Below, piece by piece: positions 8,823-20,391 of a stretch of DNA of 64,000 bases. This DNA comes from Rhodocyclaceae bacterium (GTDB lineage: Bacteria > Pseudomonadota > Gammaproteobacteria > Burkholderiales > Rhodocyclaceae). The translations under genes were made by a program, and so were the position numbers. Every line of letters starts with the position of its first letter. Position 1 is the stretch's first letter. The notes under the pieces were generated by a model. It had not been told where the DNA came from and did not search any database. It saw only the letters and a list, made by a program, of their open reading frames with translations. Location of the stretch: contig JAPKHL010000002.1 in assembly GCA_026646875.1 (NCBI GenBank), forward strand, positions 1 to 64,000, read 5' to 3'.

Positions 8823-9608
8823 ATGAAACAGGATCCCGCTTCCCCCAAGGCCGGTATGGTCTATCTCGTCGGCAGCGGCCCCGGCGCACTCGACCTTCTC
8901 ACCCTGCGTGCCGCCCGCCTCATCGGCGAAGCCGATGCGATCGTCTACGACCATCTGATTCCCGACGGCGTTCTTGATCTCGCGCGCCCCGATGCGCAAC
9001 GGATCTACGTCGGCAAGGAAACCTCCAATCACACGGTCCCGCAGGAGGAACTCAACCTGCTGCTGGTCCGCCTGGCCCGCGAAGGGCTGACCGTCGTCCG
9101 GCTGAAGGGAGGCGACCCCTTCGTCTTCGGCCGCGGCGGCGAGGAACTCGAAACCCTGCAGGAGCATGGCGTCCGTTTCGCGGTGGTGCCCGGCGTCACG
9201 GCAGCGGCAGGCTGCGCCTCGCATGCCGGGATTCCGCTGACGCACCGCGATCACGCCCAGACCGTCACCTTCGCCACCGGCCACCTCAAGGACGGAACGA
9301 TCAACCTGGACTGGCCGGCACTCGCCCGTCCGAACCAGACCGTGGTGTTCTACATGGGGATCGGCGGCATCGACGAAATCTGCCGCCAGATGATCGCACA
9401 CGGTCTGCCACCGACACACCCGGCGGCGATCGTCCAGAACGGCACCACCCCCCGGCAACGGGTGCTGACCGGCAACCTCGCCAGCCTGCCGGGCAAGGCG
9501 CATGCCGCCAAGGTGACCTCGCCGGCACTGATCATCGTCGGCAGCGTGGTGGGACTGCAGGGCAAGCTGGCCTGGTTCGGCGAAACCCTCGCCGACGCGG
9601 CAGCCTGA
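8823..9608 (+). CDS. Uroporphyrinogen-III C-methyltransferase (SUMT; CobA/NirE type)
   Basis: VYLVGSGPGALDLLTLRAARLI, VRLKGGDPFVFGRGGEE, VVPGVTAAAGCASHAGIPLTHR motifs; divergent from nirS. Confidence 0.92.
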   Translation: MKQDPASPKAGMVYLVGSGPGALDLLTLRAARLIGEADAIVYDHLIPDGVLDLARPDAQRIYVGKETSNHTVPQEELNLLLVRLAREGLTVVRLKGGDPFVFGRGGEELETLQEHGVRFAVVPGVTAAAGCASHAGIPLTHRDHAQTVTFATGHLKDGTINLDWPALARPNQTVVFYMGIGGIDEICRQMIAHGLPPTHPAAIVQNGTTPRQRVLTGNLASLPGKAHAAKVTSPALIIVGSVVGLQGKLAWFGETLADAAA

Positions 9609-10541
9609 TCAGGCCACCAGCGCCACGCCGAGCAGCAGACCGAACAGGAACTGCAGCCCGGCGGTGCGCGCCAGCAAGGCGTTGAGGCGCGGCCCCGGCG
9701 CCTCGCGCCGGAAGCGCCCGATCAGGACCAGCGCGAGCGGCAGCACCACCACCGGCAGCAGGCTGCCCGCCCCCCGGCCGGCGAGACCGCCGAGCACCGG
9801 CAGAAATGCGAAGGGCAGCAACATCTCGACCGCAAAGAGAACCTCCGTACCCCGCCGCCCGAGCAGGACGGCCAGCGTACGCCGGCCGGCCCGGGCATCG
9901 GTTTCGCGATCCCGATGGTTGTTCACCGTGATCACCGCCGCCGCCAGCAATCCGACCATGACAGCCGCCAGCGCCGCCGCTGCGCTGAGAGTGCGCGCCT
10001 GCAGGTAATAGCTGCCACCGACTGCGGCAAGACCGAAGAAGGCCAGCACGAAGGCTTCGCCGAAGGGCGAGTAGGCGATCGGTCGCGGTCCGCCGGTATA
10101 CGCCCATCCGGCGACGAGCGAAGCCAGACCGATGACGACGATCGGCCAGCCACCGTGCCAGGCCAGGAAGACGCCGAAGTTGAAGGCCAGGGCGAAGCAC
10201 AGCCACGCGGCACGGCGCACGGTCGCCGCCGGCAACCAGCCCATCGCGGTGGCGCGCGGCGGTCCGAGGCGCGCCGGGGTATCGGCGCCGCGCTCGAAAT
10301 CCGAGACATCGTTGTGCAGATTGGTACCGATCTGGATCAGAACCGCCGCGCAGAAGGCCAGCAGCGCAGGCAGCCAGAGCAGCGTCTGGGTCTCTGCCCA
10401 GGCCACGGCGCTGCCGACGAAGACCGGCACGAAGGAAATCGTCAGCGTCTTCGGGCGGATCGCAGACCACCAGGCGCGCAGGCAGCCTGGCGAAGGCTCG
10501 GGAGGACGCGCGGGCGCCCCCGGGGAGGAGGAGGGAGGCAT
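9609..10541 (-). CDS. UbiA/MenA-type prenyltransferase (1,4-dihydroxy-2-naphthoate polyprenyltransferase-like)
   Basis: [66 protein letters not shown] motifs. Confidence 0.85.
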   Translation of the reverse strand: MPPSSSPGAPARPPEPSPGCLRAWWSAIRPKTLTISFVPVFVGSAVAWAETQTLLWLPALLAFCAAVLIQIGTNLHNDVSDFERGADTPARLGPPRATAMGWLPAATVRRAAWLCFALAFNFGVFLAWHGGWPIVVIGLASLVAGWAYTGGPRPIAYSPFGEAFVLAFFGLAAVGGSYYLQARTLSAAAALAAVMVGLLAAAVITVNNHRDRETDARAGRRTLAVLLGRRGTEVLFAVEMLLPFAFLPVLGGLAGRGAGSLLPVVVLPLALVLIGRFRREAPGPRLNALLARTAGLQFLFGLLLGVALVA

Positions 10542-10628
10542 GGTATACTCGCTGCCTTGCAGCTGTCCGGTCGGGAGCCCCGCATCCGCCGTGGCGGGCG
10601 GACCGGCAGGCCCGTCGGCCTGGTTTGC

Positions 10629-10713
10629 TGGTGCCGGGAGAGGGACTCGAACCCTCACGTATTGCTACGGCGGATTTTGAATCCGCTGCGTCTACCGATT
10701 CCGCCATCCCGGC
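10629..10713 (-). tRNA. tRNA-Leu (anticodon CAA)
   Basis: Reverse complement GCCGGGATGGCGGAATCGGTAGACGC...GCGGATTCAAAATCCGC...GGTTCGAGTCCCTCTCCCGGCACCA; 7-bp acceptor stem, encoded CCA, long variable arm. Confidence 0.95.
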
Positions 10714-10840
10714 CTCGGCCCGCCGTGTCGCGAACCGAAGGAGGGCGGATTATCCCCGATTCGCCAGCCCCCCACAAGCCGGCCCGCGCGTTGCCGCGGT
10801 CATTGTCGCCACGCACTCCCCACGCACGTCTCGAACTGGC

Positions 10841-13010
<2,170 letters not shown>

Positions 13011-13059
13011 TACAATCCCCTGTTGTTTTTTCACCCACCCACAGTTCCAGGAGACCAAT

Positions 13060-13386
13060 GTGCTGATCAGCACCGCTCACGCCCAGCAAGCCGCCGCCGC
13101 CGACCCGACCGGCGGCCTGATGCAGATGCTGCCCATCATCCTGATGTTCGTCGTTCTCTACTTCCTCATGGTCCGCCCGCAGATGAAGCGCGCCAAGGAA
13201 CACAAGGCCCTGCTCGAGGCCCTGGCCAAGGGGGACGAGGTGGTGACGCAGGGCGGTGTCGCCGGCCGCATCACCAAGGTCGGTGACAGCTACGTCGCCC
13301 TCGAAGTTGCCGACAAGGTCGAAATCCAGGTGCAGAAGCCGGCCATCGTGCTGGTCCTGCCCAAGGGCACGCTCAAGAACCTGTAA
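13060..13386 (+). CDS. yajC: Preprotein translocase subunit YajC (GTG start)
   Basis: MLPIILMFVVLYFLMVRPQMKRAKEHKALL motif; upstream of secD. Confidence 0.94.
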   Translation: MLISTAHAQQAAAADPTGGLMQMLPIILMFVVLYFLMVRPQMKRAKEHKALLEALAKGDEVVTQGGVAGRITKVGDSYVALEVADKVEIQVQKPAIVLVLPKGTLKNL

Positions 13387-13461
13387 GGCAATGGCCACGG
13401 CGGAGCCGTCGCCGACCGCTCCGCCGTCCGGTCAGTCCTCACCTCACATTCCCTTCCCCAA

Positions 13462-15351
13462 ATGAACCGCTACCCGCTCTGGAAAAACCTCACCGTCGTC
13501 ATCGCGCTGGTGCTCGGTTTCATCTACACCCTGCCGAACTTCTTCGGCGAATCGCCCGCCGTCCAGGTATCGAGCGCCAAGGTCACGCTGAAGATCGACA
13601 CGCAAACGCTGGCACGCGTGGAAACCGCGCTGAAGGATGCCGGCGTGGCCGCAGCGGGCATTCATCTCGACACGGTCGGCGTCAAGGCCCGTTTCGCCGA
13701 CACCGACACGCAGCTCAAGGCCAAGGACGTGCTGGAGAAGCACTTCAACCCCGACTCGGCCGATCCGCAATACGTCATCGCGCTGAACCTCCTGTCGAGC
13801 TCGCCGCAATGGCTGACCGACCTGCGCGCACTGCCGATGTACCTCGGCCTCGACCTGCGTGGCGGGGTGCACTTCCTGCTGCAGGTGGACATGCAGGGCG
13901 CGCTGGTCAAGCGCCTCGACGCCACCGCCGCCGACCTGCGCAGCCTGATGCGCGACAAGAGCGTCCGCCACGGCGGCATCGCCCGCGAGGGCGAGCGCAT
14001 CGTCCTGCGCTTCCGCGACGCCGAGCAGCGCAACAAGGCGCGCAACGCCCTCGAGGACAGCCAGCCCGACCTGCAGATCGCCGAACAGGGCGAAGGTGAG
14101 AATCTCTCCCTGCAGGCCACGCTGAAGCCGGAAGCGATCAAGCGCATCCAGGATTTCGCGCTCAAGCAGAACATCACGACCCTGCACAACCGCATCAACG
14201 AGCTCGGCGTCGCCGAACCGGTGATCGCCCAGCAGGGCGTCGACCGCATCGTCGTCCAGCTGCCCGGCGTGCAGGACACCGCCAAGGCCAAGGACATCCT
14301 CGGCCGCACCGCAACACTGGAAATCCGCATGGTCGACGACACCGCTGGCGCGCTGGACGCCGCGCTGGCCGGCCAGGTACCGTTCGGCGCCGAGCTCTAC
14401 GTCGAGCGCGGCGGTGCGCCCCTGCTCGTCAAGAAGCAGGTGGTGCTCACCGGCGACCGCCTCACCGACGCCCAGCCGGGCTTCGACAGCCAGACCCAGG
14501 AGCCGGCCGTGCATCTCTCGCTGGACTCCGCCGGCGCGCGCATCTTCAAGGACATCACGCGCGAGAACGTCGGCAAGCGCATGGCCATCCTGCTGATCGA
14601 GAAAGGCAAGGGCGAAGTGATCACGGCCCCCGTCATCCGCACCGAGATCGGCGGCGGCCGCGTGCAGATTTCCGGCCGCATGAGCACCGTCGAAGCCAAC
14701 GACACCGCGCTGCTGCTGCGCGCCGGCTCGCTCGCCGCACCGATGGAGATCATCGAGGAACGCACGATCGGCCCGAGCCTCGGCGCCGACAACATCAAGA
14801 AGGGCTTCAACTCGACGCTGTGGGGCTTCGTGGCGATCGGCATCTTCATGATCGCCTACTACCTGCTGTTCGGCGTCATCTCGACCCTCGCCCTGGCCGC
14901 CAACCTGCTCTTCCTGGTCGCGCTGCTCTCATTGCTGCAGGCCACGCTGACCCTGCCGGGCATCGCCGCCATCGCGCTGACGCTGGGCATGGCCATCGAC
15001 GCCAACGTGCTGATCAACGAACGCATCCGCGAGGAGCTGCGCAACGGATCGACGCCGCAGGCCGCCATCCACACCGGCTACGACCGCGCCTTCGACACGA
15101 TTCTCGACTCCAACATCACCACCCTGATCGCCGGCGTCGCCCTGCTCATCTTCGGCTCCGGCCCGGTGCGCGGTTTTGCCGTGGTGCACTGCCTGGGCAT
15201 CCTGACCTCGCTGTTCTCCGCCGTGGTGGTCTCGCGCGCGCTGGTCAACCTGATCTACGGTCGCCGCCGCAAGGTCGAATCGCTGTCCATCGGCCAGATC
15301 TGGAAACCGGGCAACGCTGCGGGCGGTTCCGCCGGGGCCGCCGCCAAATAA
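13462..15351 (+). CDS. secD: Protein translocase subunit SecD
   Basis: MYLGLDLRGGVHFLLQVD, C-terminal RND-type TM region with GMAIDANVLINERIREELR. Confidence 0.97.
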   Translation: MNRYPLWKNLTVVIALVLGFIYTLPNFFGESPAVQVSSAKVTLKIDTQTLARVETALKDAGVAAAGIHLDTVGVKARFADTDTQLKAKDVLEKHFNPDSADPQYVIALNLLSSSPQWLTDLRALPMYLGLDLRGGVHFLLQVDMQGALVKRLDATAADLRSLMRDKSVRHGGIAREGERIVLRFRDAEQRNKARNALEDSQPDLQIAEQGEGENLSLQATLKPEAIKRIQDFALKQNITTLHNRINELGVAEPVIAQQGVDRIVVQLPGVQDTAKAKDILGRTATLEIRMVDDTAGALDAALAGQVPFGAELYVERGGAPLLVKKQVVLTGDRLTDAQPGFDSQTQEPAVHLSLDSAGARIFKDITRENVGKRMAILLIEKGKGEVITAPVIRTEIGGGRVQISGRMSTVEANDTALLLRAGSLAAPMEIIEERTIGPSLGADNIKKGFNSTLWGFVAIGIFMIAYYLLFGVISTLALAANLLFLVALLSLLQATLTLPGIAAIALTLGMAIDANVLINERIREELRNGSTPQAAIHTGYDRAFDTILDSNITTLIAGVALLIFGSGPVRGFAVVHCLGILTSLFSAVVVSRALVNLIYGRRRKVESLSIGQIWKPGNAAGGSAGAAAK

Positions 15352-15363
15352 GGACGCACGATC

Positions 15364-16308
15364 ATGGAATTCTTCCGCATCAAGAAAGACATCCCCTTCA
15401 TGCGCCATGCGCTGGTGTTCAACGTCATCTCGTTGGTCACCTTCCTGCTGGCGGTGTTCTTCCTCGCCACGCGCGGGCTGCACCTGTCCGTCGAATTCAC
15501 CGGCGGCACCCTGATCGAAGTCAACTACGCGCAGGCCGCCAACCTCGAACAGGTCCGGGGCGCGCTCGGCAAGGCCGGCTACACCGACATCGCGGTGCAG
15601 AACTTCGGCTCCAGCCGCGACGTCCTGATCCGCCTGCCGCTCAAGGCCGAGCAGAACACGGCGAAGATCGGCGAGGCGGTGATGACGGCGCTGGCCGCCG
15701 AGGCCCCGGGCGCCACGCTGCGCCGCGTCGAGTTCGTCGGCCCGCAGGTCGGCAAGGAACTCGCGGAAAACGGCGCCCTCGCCCTGCTGCTGGTGATCCT
15801 CGGCATCATGATCTACCTCGCCTTCCGCTTCGAATGGCGCTTCTCGGTCTCCGCGATCATCGCCAACCTGCACGACGTGATCATCATCCTCGGCTTCTTC
15901 GCCTTCTTTCAGTGGGAATTCTCGCTCTCGGTGCTGGCCGCCGTGCTCGCCGTGCTCGGCTACTCGGTGAACGAATCGGTGGTCGTCTTCGACCGGGTGC
16001 GCGAAACCTTCAAGAAGGCGCGCGGCCTCACCACGCCGCAGGTGCTCGACCACGCCATCACCAGCACCATCTCGCGCACGGTGATCACGCACGGATCGAC
16101 GCAGATCATGGTGCTCTCGATGCTCATCTTCGGCGGCGAAACGCTCTATTATTTCTCGCTGGCGCTGACCATCGGCATCTGCTTCGGCATCTACTCGTCG
16201 GTCCTCGTCGCCAGCCCGCTGGTGATGTGGCTGGGCGTCTCGCGCGAGCAGTTCGTCAAGCCGAAGAAACAGATCGAGGGGGCCAACGAGGACGGCGCGG
16301 TGGTCTGA
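15364..16308 (+). CDS. secF: Protein translocase subunit SecF
   Basis: VEFTGGTLIEVNY, GYSVNESVVVFDRVRE, TSTISRTVITHGSTQ motifs. Confidence 0.97.
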   Translation: MEFFRIKKDIPFMRHALVFNVISLVTFLLAVFFLATRGLHLSVEFTGGTLIEVNYAQAANLEQVRGALGKAGYTDIAVQNFGSSRDVLIRLPLKAEQNTAKIGEAVMTALAAEAPGATLRRVEFVGPQVGKELAENGALALLLVILGIMIYLAFRFEWRFSVSAIIANLHDVIIILGFFAFFQWEFSLSVLAAVLAVLGYSVNESVVVFDRVRETFKKARGLTTPQVLDHAITSTISRTVITHGSTQIMVLSMLIFGGETLYYFSLALTIGICFGIYSSVLVASPLVMWLGVSREQFVKPKKQIEGANEDGAVV

Positions 16309-16331
16309 TCCGCCTCGACCGCCACACCCCG

Positions 16332-16366
16332 AACGCGGGCGCCCCTCGGCGCCCGCGTTGCTTTTT
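16332..16366 (+). terminator. Rho-independent terminator after secF
   Basis: ACGCGGGCGCC-cctc-GGCGCCCGCGT stem followed by TGCTTTTT. Confidence 0.8.
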
Positions 16367-16393
16367 CCCGCCGCAACCGAACGGAGAAACGTC

Positions 16394-17101
16394 ATGACGC
16401 TCGAACGCATCCGCCTGTGGGACCTGCCCACCCGCCTCTTCCACTGGTCGCTGGTCGTCCTGGTGGCAGCCGCCGTGATCACCGGCAAGGTCGGCGGCAA
16501 CGCGATCGAATGGCACGGCCGCATCGGACAGGCCGTCGTCGGCCTGCTGACTTTCCGCATCGTCTGGGGTTTCGCCGGCACGGCCAGCGCCCGCTTCCTC
16601 ACCTTCCTGCCGGCCCCGGCCGGCCTGCGGGCCTACCTGCGCGGCGAGTGGCGCGGCGCCGGACACAATCCGCTCGGTGCGCTCTCGGTCCTCGCCCTGC
16701 TCGGCGTGCTCGCCGTGCAGACCGTCAGCGGCCTCTTCGCCAACGACGACATCGCCTTCAACGGCCCGCTCTATGCCCTCATCGACAAGGCCACCAGCGA
16801 CTGGGCCAGCGGCGTCCACCGGCTCTCCGTCAACCTGCTGCTGACACTCGTGGCGCTGCACGTCGGCGCCGTTCTGTTCTACGTGCACGCACGCAAGGAC
16901 AACCTGCTGCGCCCGATGCTCGACGGCTGGAAGTCCGTCCCCCCCGACGCCGCGGCCGACCTGCGCCGGCGACGGCGCGGCGGCGGTCTCGTCGCCCTCC
17001 TGTGCGCGCTGTCGATCGCGGCCGGCGCGGTCTACGCCGCCTCGGGTGCCTGGATCGCCCCGCCGCCACCGGCGGCCGCTCCCGCCACGCCGGACTGGTA
17101 G
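16394..17101 (+). CDS. Cytochrome b561 domain-containing protein
   Basis: RLWDLPTRLFHWSLV, KVGGNAIEWHGRIGQAVVGLLTFRIVWGFAG motifs; 4 TM with conserved His. Confidence 0.9.
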   Translation: MTLERIRLWDLPTRLFHWSLVVLVAAAVITGKVGGNAIEWHGRIGQAVVGLLTFRIVWGFAGTASARFLTFLPAPAGLRAYLRGEWRGAGHNPLGALSVLALLGVLAVQTVSGLFANDDIAFNGPLYALIDKATSDWASGVHRLSVNLLLTLVALHVGAVLFYVHARKDNLLRPMLDGWKSVPPDAAADLRRRRRGGGLVALLCALSIAAGAVYAASGAWIAPPPPAAAPATPDW

Positions 17102-17119
17102 CCCCCGGCGGGAACGGGA

Positions 17120-17147
17120 TTGACTCGCCGGCAACCTCCGGTATGAT
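17120..17147 (+). promoter_or_regulatory. Sigma-70-like promoter driving the riboswitch leader
   Basis: TTGACT (17120-17125) - 16 bp - TATGAT (17142-17147), just upstream of the riboswitch. Confidence 0.65.
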
Positions 17148-17155
17148 CCGCACAT

Positions 17156-17235
17156 TGAAAAAAGCACCCCCGACCGAAAGGCGGGTTCGCAAAGTTTCCG
17201 GTCTAAGGGCTGACGCCTAGGACAGCGGGATTGCC
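17156..17235 (+). ncRNA. Cyclic-di-GMP-I (GEMM-I) riboswitch-like element
   Basis: AAGCACCCCCGACCGAAAGGCGGGTTCGCAAAGTTTCCGGTCTAAGGGCTGACGCCTAGGACAGCGGGATTGCC: GNRA-capped hairpin, GCAAAG joining segment, CCGGTCTAAG receptor-like segment, 3' GACAGCGGG-TTGCC. Upstream of a GGDEF/EAL gene. Confidence 0.85.
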
Positions 17236-17394
17236 AATGCGCCGGCGCGCCGTCTCCGGCCGCGTCCCTGCCTGCTGCCCCCGGAACGAAAACCAGAAGA
17301 TCCAGGGGGAACCTCTTGAGCATCCACTGCGCGCCACCGTTTCCGGCGGAACGGCGCTGTCGCCGGCGTTTCGCCGACTGACGCCACGTCCGGC

Positions 17395-19734
17395 ATGCAC
17401 GCCTCCACGCCCGCCCCCGCGCGCGACCCGCTCTTCCGCTGGCTTTTCCTCGAGGACAGCGCTCTGGCGCCGACCGAGTACCCTGCCTGGAAGATCAGCG
17501 CATTGCGCATCATCCTCGTCTCCGGCTTCGCGCTCGAGGCGCTGATCGCCCTCCACAGCTCGCTGGCTGCCGTCGCGATCGGCGCCTACCACATCGTCGG
17601 CATCGTCGCCCTCTTCTACTGCCTGCTGGCCACCGGGATCTACTGCTCGCTGCGCAAACCGCGCCTGGGCGCGGGCATCCTGATCGGCACCATCTACGCC
17701 GCCGGCGTGGCGATCATGCTGTTCGTGAACGTTCAGGAGATCGCCAAGCTTGGTGTCATCTTCGTCTACACCACGCCGATCGTCGCCCGCATTTTCTTCG
17801 GCGTGCGCCCGGCCCTGGTGTGCATGGCTGTCAACACGCTGCCCTTCCTGCTGCTGCTGCGCAACGAGCCGCTGCCGACCGTGCCGGAATTCGACATAAC
17901 GCTGACGACATCGCACACCTACATCCAGTCGCTGCTCTTCCTGTTCTTCAACGTCTGCGTCCCGCTCGCGGTGCTGCGCGTGCTGCACGCACTCGACGCC
18001 ACGGCGGGGCACTACCGGCGGACCTCCGATGCGCTGGGGCGCAGCCGGGCGCAGTACGAGGAGATCTTCGAGAATTCGGGCAGCGCGATCCTGCTGTGCA
18101 CGGCCGACGGCCACATCCTGCAGGCCAACGGTCCCGCCAACCGGATGATCGGCCGGCAGCCCGCCACGCCGAGCGGGGCGGACACGCTCGGTCGCTGGCT
18201 GCGCCCCCTGAGCAGCGAGGCGCCGCACCCGGAGAGGCTGGAGGAGGCCTGCGCCAACGCGCAGATCTTCCACACGCACGACGACAAGCGGATCGCCTTC
18301 AAGCACGTCGCACGGACCACGACGGACCACTACATTGTCGCGCTGCGCGACGTCTCCGACCTGCACCGGATGCAGAGCGCGCTGGAGAGCAGCCGGGCCC
18401 ACGCCTCCTTCCTGCGCACCCACGACCAGCTCACCGGCCTGCCGAACCGCCAATCGCTGCGGCAACACCTGGCCGAACGTCTGCCGCTGGTGGCGCCCGA
18501 GCGGCTGCTCGCGCTCGCCGCCATACGCCTGAAGAGCGTGCGCTACGCCAACGAAACCTGCGGCGTCGGCATCGGCGACGACTTCATCCGGCGCTTCGCC
18601 GAGCGACTGGCCGACGCCCTGCCGCCCGAGTGTTTCTGTGCCCGCCTGCGCAGCGTCGTCTTCGCGCTGGTGATCGATCGGGCGCAGCACCCGGCTGCGG
18701 TGGTACAAGCGCTCGAACAGGCGCAGCGGGCCCTGCCGACGGAAATCGAGATCGACGGCCAGCCGCTGCTCGTCCAGCTCTCGATCGGCGTCGCCCTGGC
18801 CCGCCCCGACGAACCCTCGGCCGACGACCTGATCCGCCGCTGCGAGATCGCCCTGGACACCGCCCGCCGCTCGAACGACCCGGCGACGCTCGTCCTCTTC
18901 GACGAGCGCGATGCCGCCGAGGTCCGCCGCAGCCTGCAGCTCGAGATCGGCATGCGCGAGGCCCTGCGGCAGCACGAGCTTCACCTCGTCTACCAGCCCC
19001 AGGTCACCCTCGACGGCAGCCTGGCCGGCATGGAAGCGCTGCTGCGCTGGCGCTCCGCCACCCTGGGCGAGGTCTCGCCAGCCGAATTCATCCCCGTCGC
19101 CGAGCGCGCCGGCCTCATCAACGATCTCACCGCGTTCGTGATCGACGCCGTCTGTGCCCAGGTCCGGCAGTGGCTGGACACGGTCGGCCGCTGTCCGCCG
19201 GTCGCCATCAACCTCTCGGCGCACGACATCGTGCGCGACAACCTCGTCGCACTGGTGCTGGCGGCCTGCGCCCGTCATGCGGTGGACGCCGGGCAGCTCG
19301 AATTCGAGATCACCGAGACCGGCCTGATCGAAAACGAGACCCTCGCGATCCGCCACCTCGAGGAGCTCAAGGCACGCGGCTTCGGCATCGCCATCGACGA
19401 TTTCGGCACCGGCTACTCCTCGCTCGCCAAGCTCAGCCGCTTTCCGGTGCGCTGCATCAAGATCGACCGTTCCTTCGTCAACCGCATCGGACACTGCGAG
19501 AAAAGCGAGACGATCATCCGCGGCATCGTCTCGCTGGCCGGCATCCTCGGCTGCACCACGGTGGCCGAAGGCGTGGAGACCGCCGAGGAGGAGGCCTTCC
19601 TGAAGAGTGCCGGCTGCCCGCTGTTCCAGGGCTACCGCTACCACCGCCCGCTGCCGCCGGCGGAGGCAGGCGCCCTGCTGGCCCGTGCGGCCGCCCTGCG
19701 CGGACCGGCGAACGTGGCGCCGGTGAGCGGATAA
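17395..19734 (+). CDS. Membrane PAS-GGDEF(degenerate)-EAL protein, probable c-di-GMP phosphodiesterase
   Basis: N-terminal TM helices; PAS (YEEIFENSGSAILLCTADGHILQANGPANRMIG); GGDEF-domain start DQLTGLPNRQSL but active site reads RLRSVVFALVI; EAL motifs MEALLRW, DDFGTGYSSLAKL, KIDRSFV present. Confidence 0.93.
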   Translation: MHASTPAPARDPLFRWLFLEDSALAPTEYPAWKISALRIILVSGFALEALIALHSSLAAVAIGAYHIVGIVALFYCLLATGIYCSLRKPRLGAGILIGTIYAAGVAIMLFVNVQEIAKLGVIFVYTTPIVARIFFGVRPALVCMAVNTLPFLLLLRNEPLPTVPEFDITLTTSHTYIQSLLFLFFNVCVPLAVLRVLHALDATAGHYRRTSDALGRSRAQYEEIFENSGSAILLCTADGHILQANGPANRMIGRQPATPSGADTLGRWLRPLSSEAPHPERLEEACANAQIFHTHDDKRIAFKHVARTTTDHYIVALRDVSDLHRMQSALESSRAHASFLRTHDQLTGLPNRQSLRQHLAERLPLVAPERLLALAAIRLKSVRYANETCGVGIGDDFIRRFAERLADALPPECFCARLRSVVFALVIDRAQHPAAVVQALEQAQRALPTEIEIDGQPLLVQLSIGVALARPDEPSADDLIRRCEIALDTARRSNDPATLVLFDERDAAEVRRSLQLEIGMREALRQHELHLVYQPQVTLDGSLAGMEALLRWRSATLGEVSPAEFIPVAERAGLINDLTAFVIDAVCAQVRQWLDTVGRCPPVAINLSAHDIVRDNLVALVLAACARHAVDAGQLEFEITETGLIENETLAIRHLEELKARGFGIAIDDFGTGYSSLAKLSRFPVRCIKIDRSFVNRIGHCEKSETIIRGIVSLAGILGCTTVAEGVETAEEEAFLKSAGCPLFQGYRYHRPLPPAEAGALLARAAALRGPANVAPVSG

Positions 19735-19775
19735 GCGGCCAAGGCACGCGGGCGAATATCGGCAGGTAAACGAGC

Positions 19776-19799
19776 GGGGGCTGCCCGCGGGCAGCCCCC
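19776..19799. terminator. 24-bp perfect palindrome in a convergent intergenic region, possible bidirectional terminator
   Basis: GGGGGCTGCCCGCGGGCAGCCCCC between the EAL gene and the convergent cytochrome c' gene; no clear U-tract. Confidence 0.45.
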
Positions 19800-19858
19800 T
19801 TCCGACAACGGTCCCGACGCGCCGCGCCTGCACGGCGCGGCACCGACGGCCGTCCCGG

Positions 19859-20308
19859 TCAATCCTTGCGGAACTTGTCGTGGCAGGCCTTGCAGCTTTC
19901 GCCGGTCTTGCCGAAGGCGGCCTTGACGGCGGCCATGTCGCCGCTGGCGGCGGCCTTGTCGAGTTCGGCGGCAGCGGCATTGAAGGCGCGCGCCAGCTTG
20001 CCGACCTCTTCCTGCTGCTGGAAGAACTCCGGCTTGACGCGGGTTTCCTTCCAGCCGGTGCCCTTGTCGGTGCCCGGCAGGTACAGCGCGCCCATTCCGG
20101 AGGTGGCGGTCACCGCCACCGCGTGCGCCGCCTTGGCCACCTCGTCCTTGTTGTAGGTGCCTTCGAGGTTGGCCTTGATCTTGCCCATGTTCCAGGCCAT
20201 GAAGCCATAGGCCGACTGACGGAACTTGATGGCATCCTCCGGCTTCATCTGGGCCGAGGCGCCGGAGGCGAGGGAGGCGAGAGCGAGGACTGCGAGGATT
20301 CTCTTCAT
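19859..20308 (-). CDS. Cytochrome c'
   Basis: Signal peptide, MKPEDAIKFRQSAYGFMAWNMGKIKANLEG, C-terminal GESCKACHDKFRKD heme site. Confidence 0.94.
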   Translation of the reverse strand: MKRILAVLALASLASGASAQMKPEDAIKFRQSAYGFMAWNMGKIKANLEGTYNKDEVAKAAHAVAVTATSGMGALYLPGTDKGTGWKETRVKPEFFQQQEEVGKLARAFNAAAAELDKAAASGDMAAVKAAFGKTGESCKACHDKFRKD

Positions 20309-20391
20309 GGCATTTTCTCCGTTGTAATCAGGGGCAACAGGCGCGGCTGCCGCCGCAACCCGTCGGGCGCCAGTATAGCCGGCACCCGCGC

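Noticed and set aside
14929-16602. 557-aa minus-strand ORF
   Set aside because: Antisense to secD/secF.
17203-19980. 925-aa minus-strand ORF
   Set aside because: Fully antisense to the PAS-GGDEF-EAL gene; repetitive composition typical of GC-rich shadow ORFs, no domain motifs.
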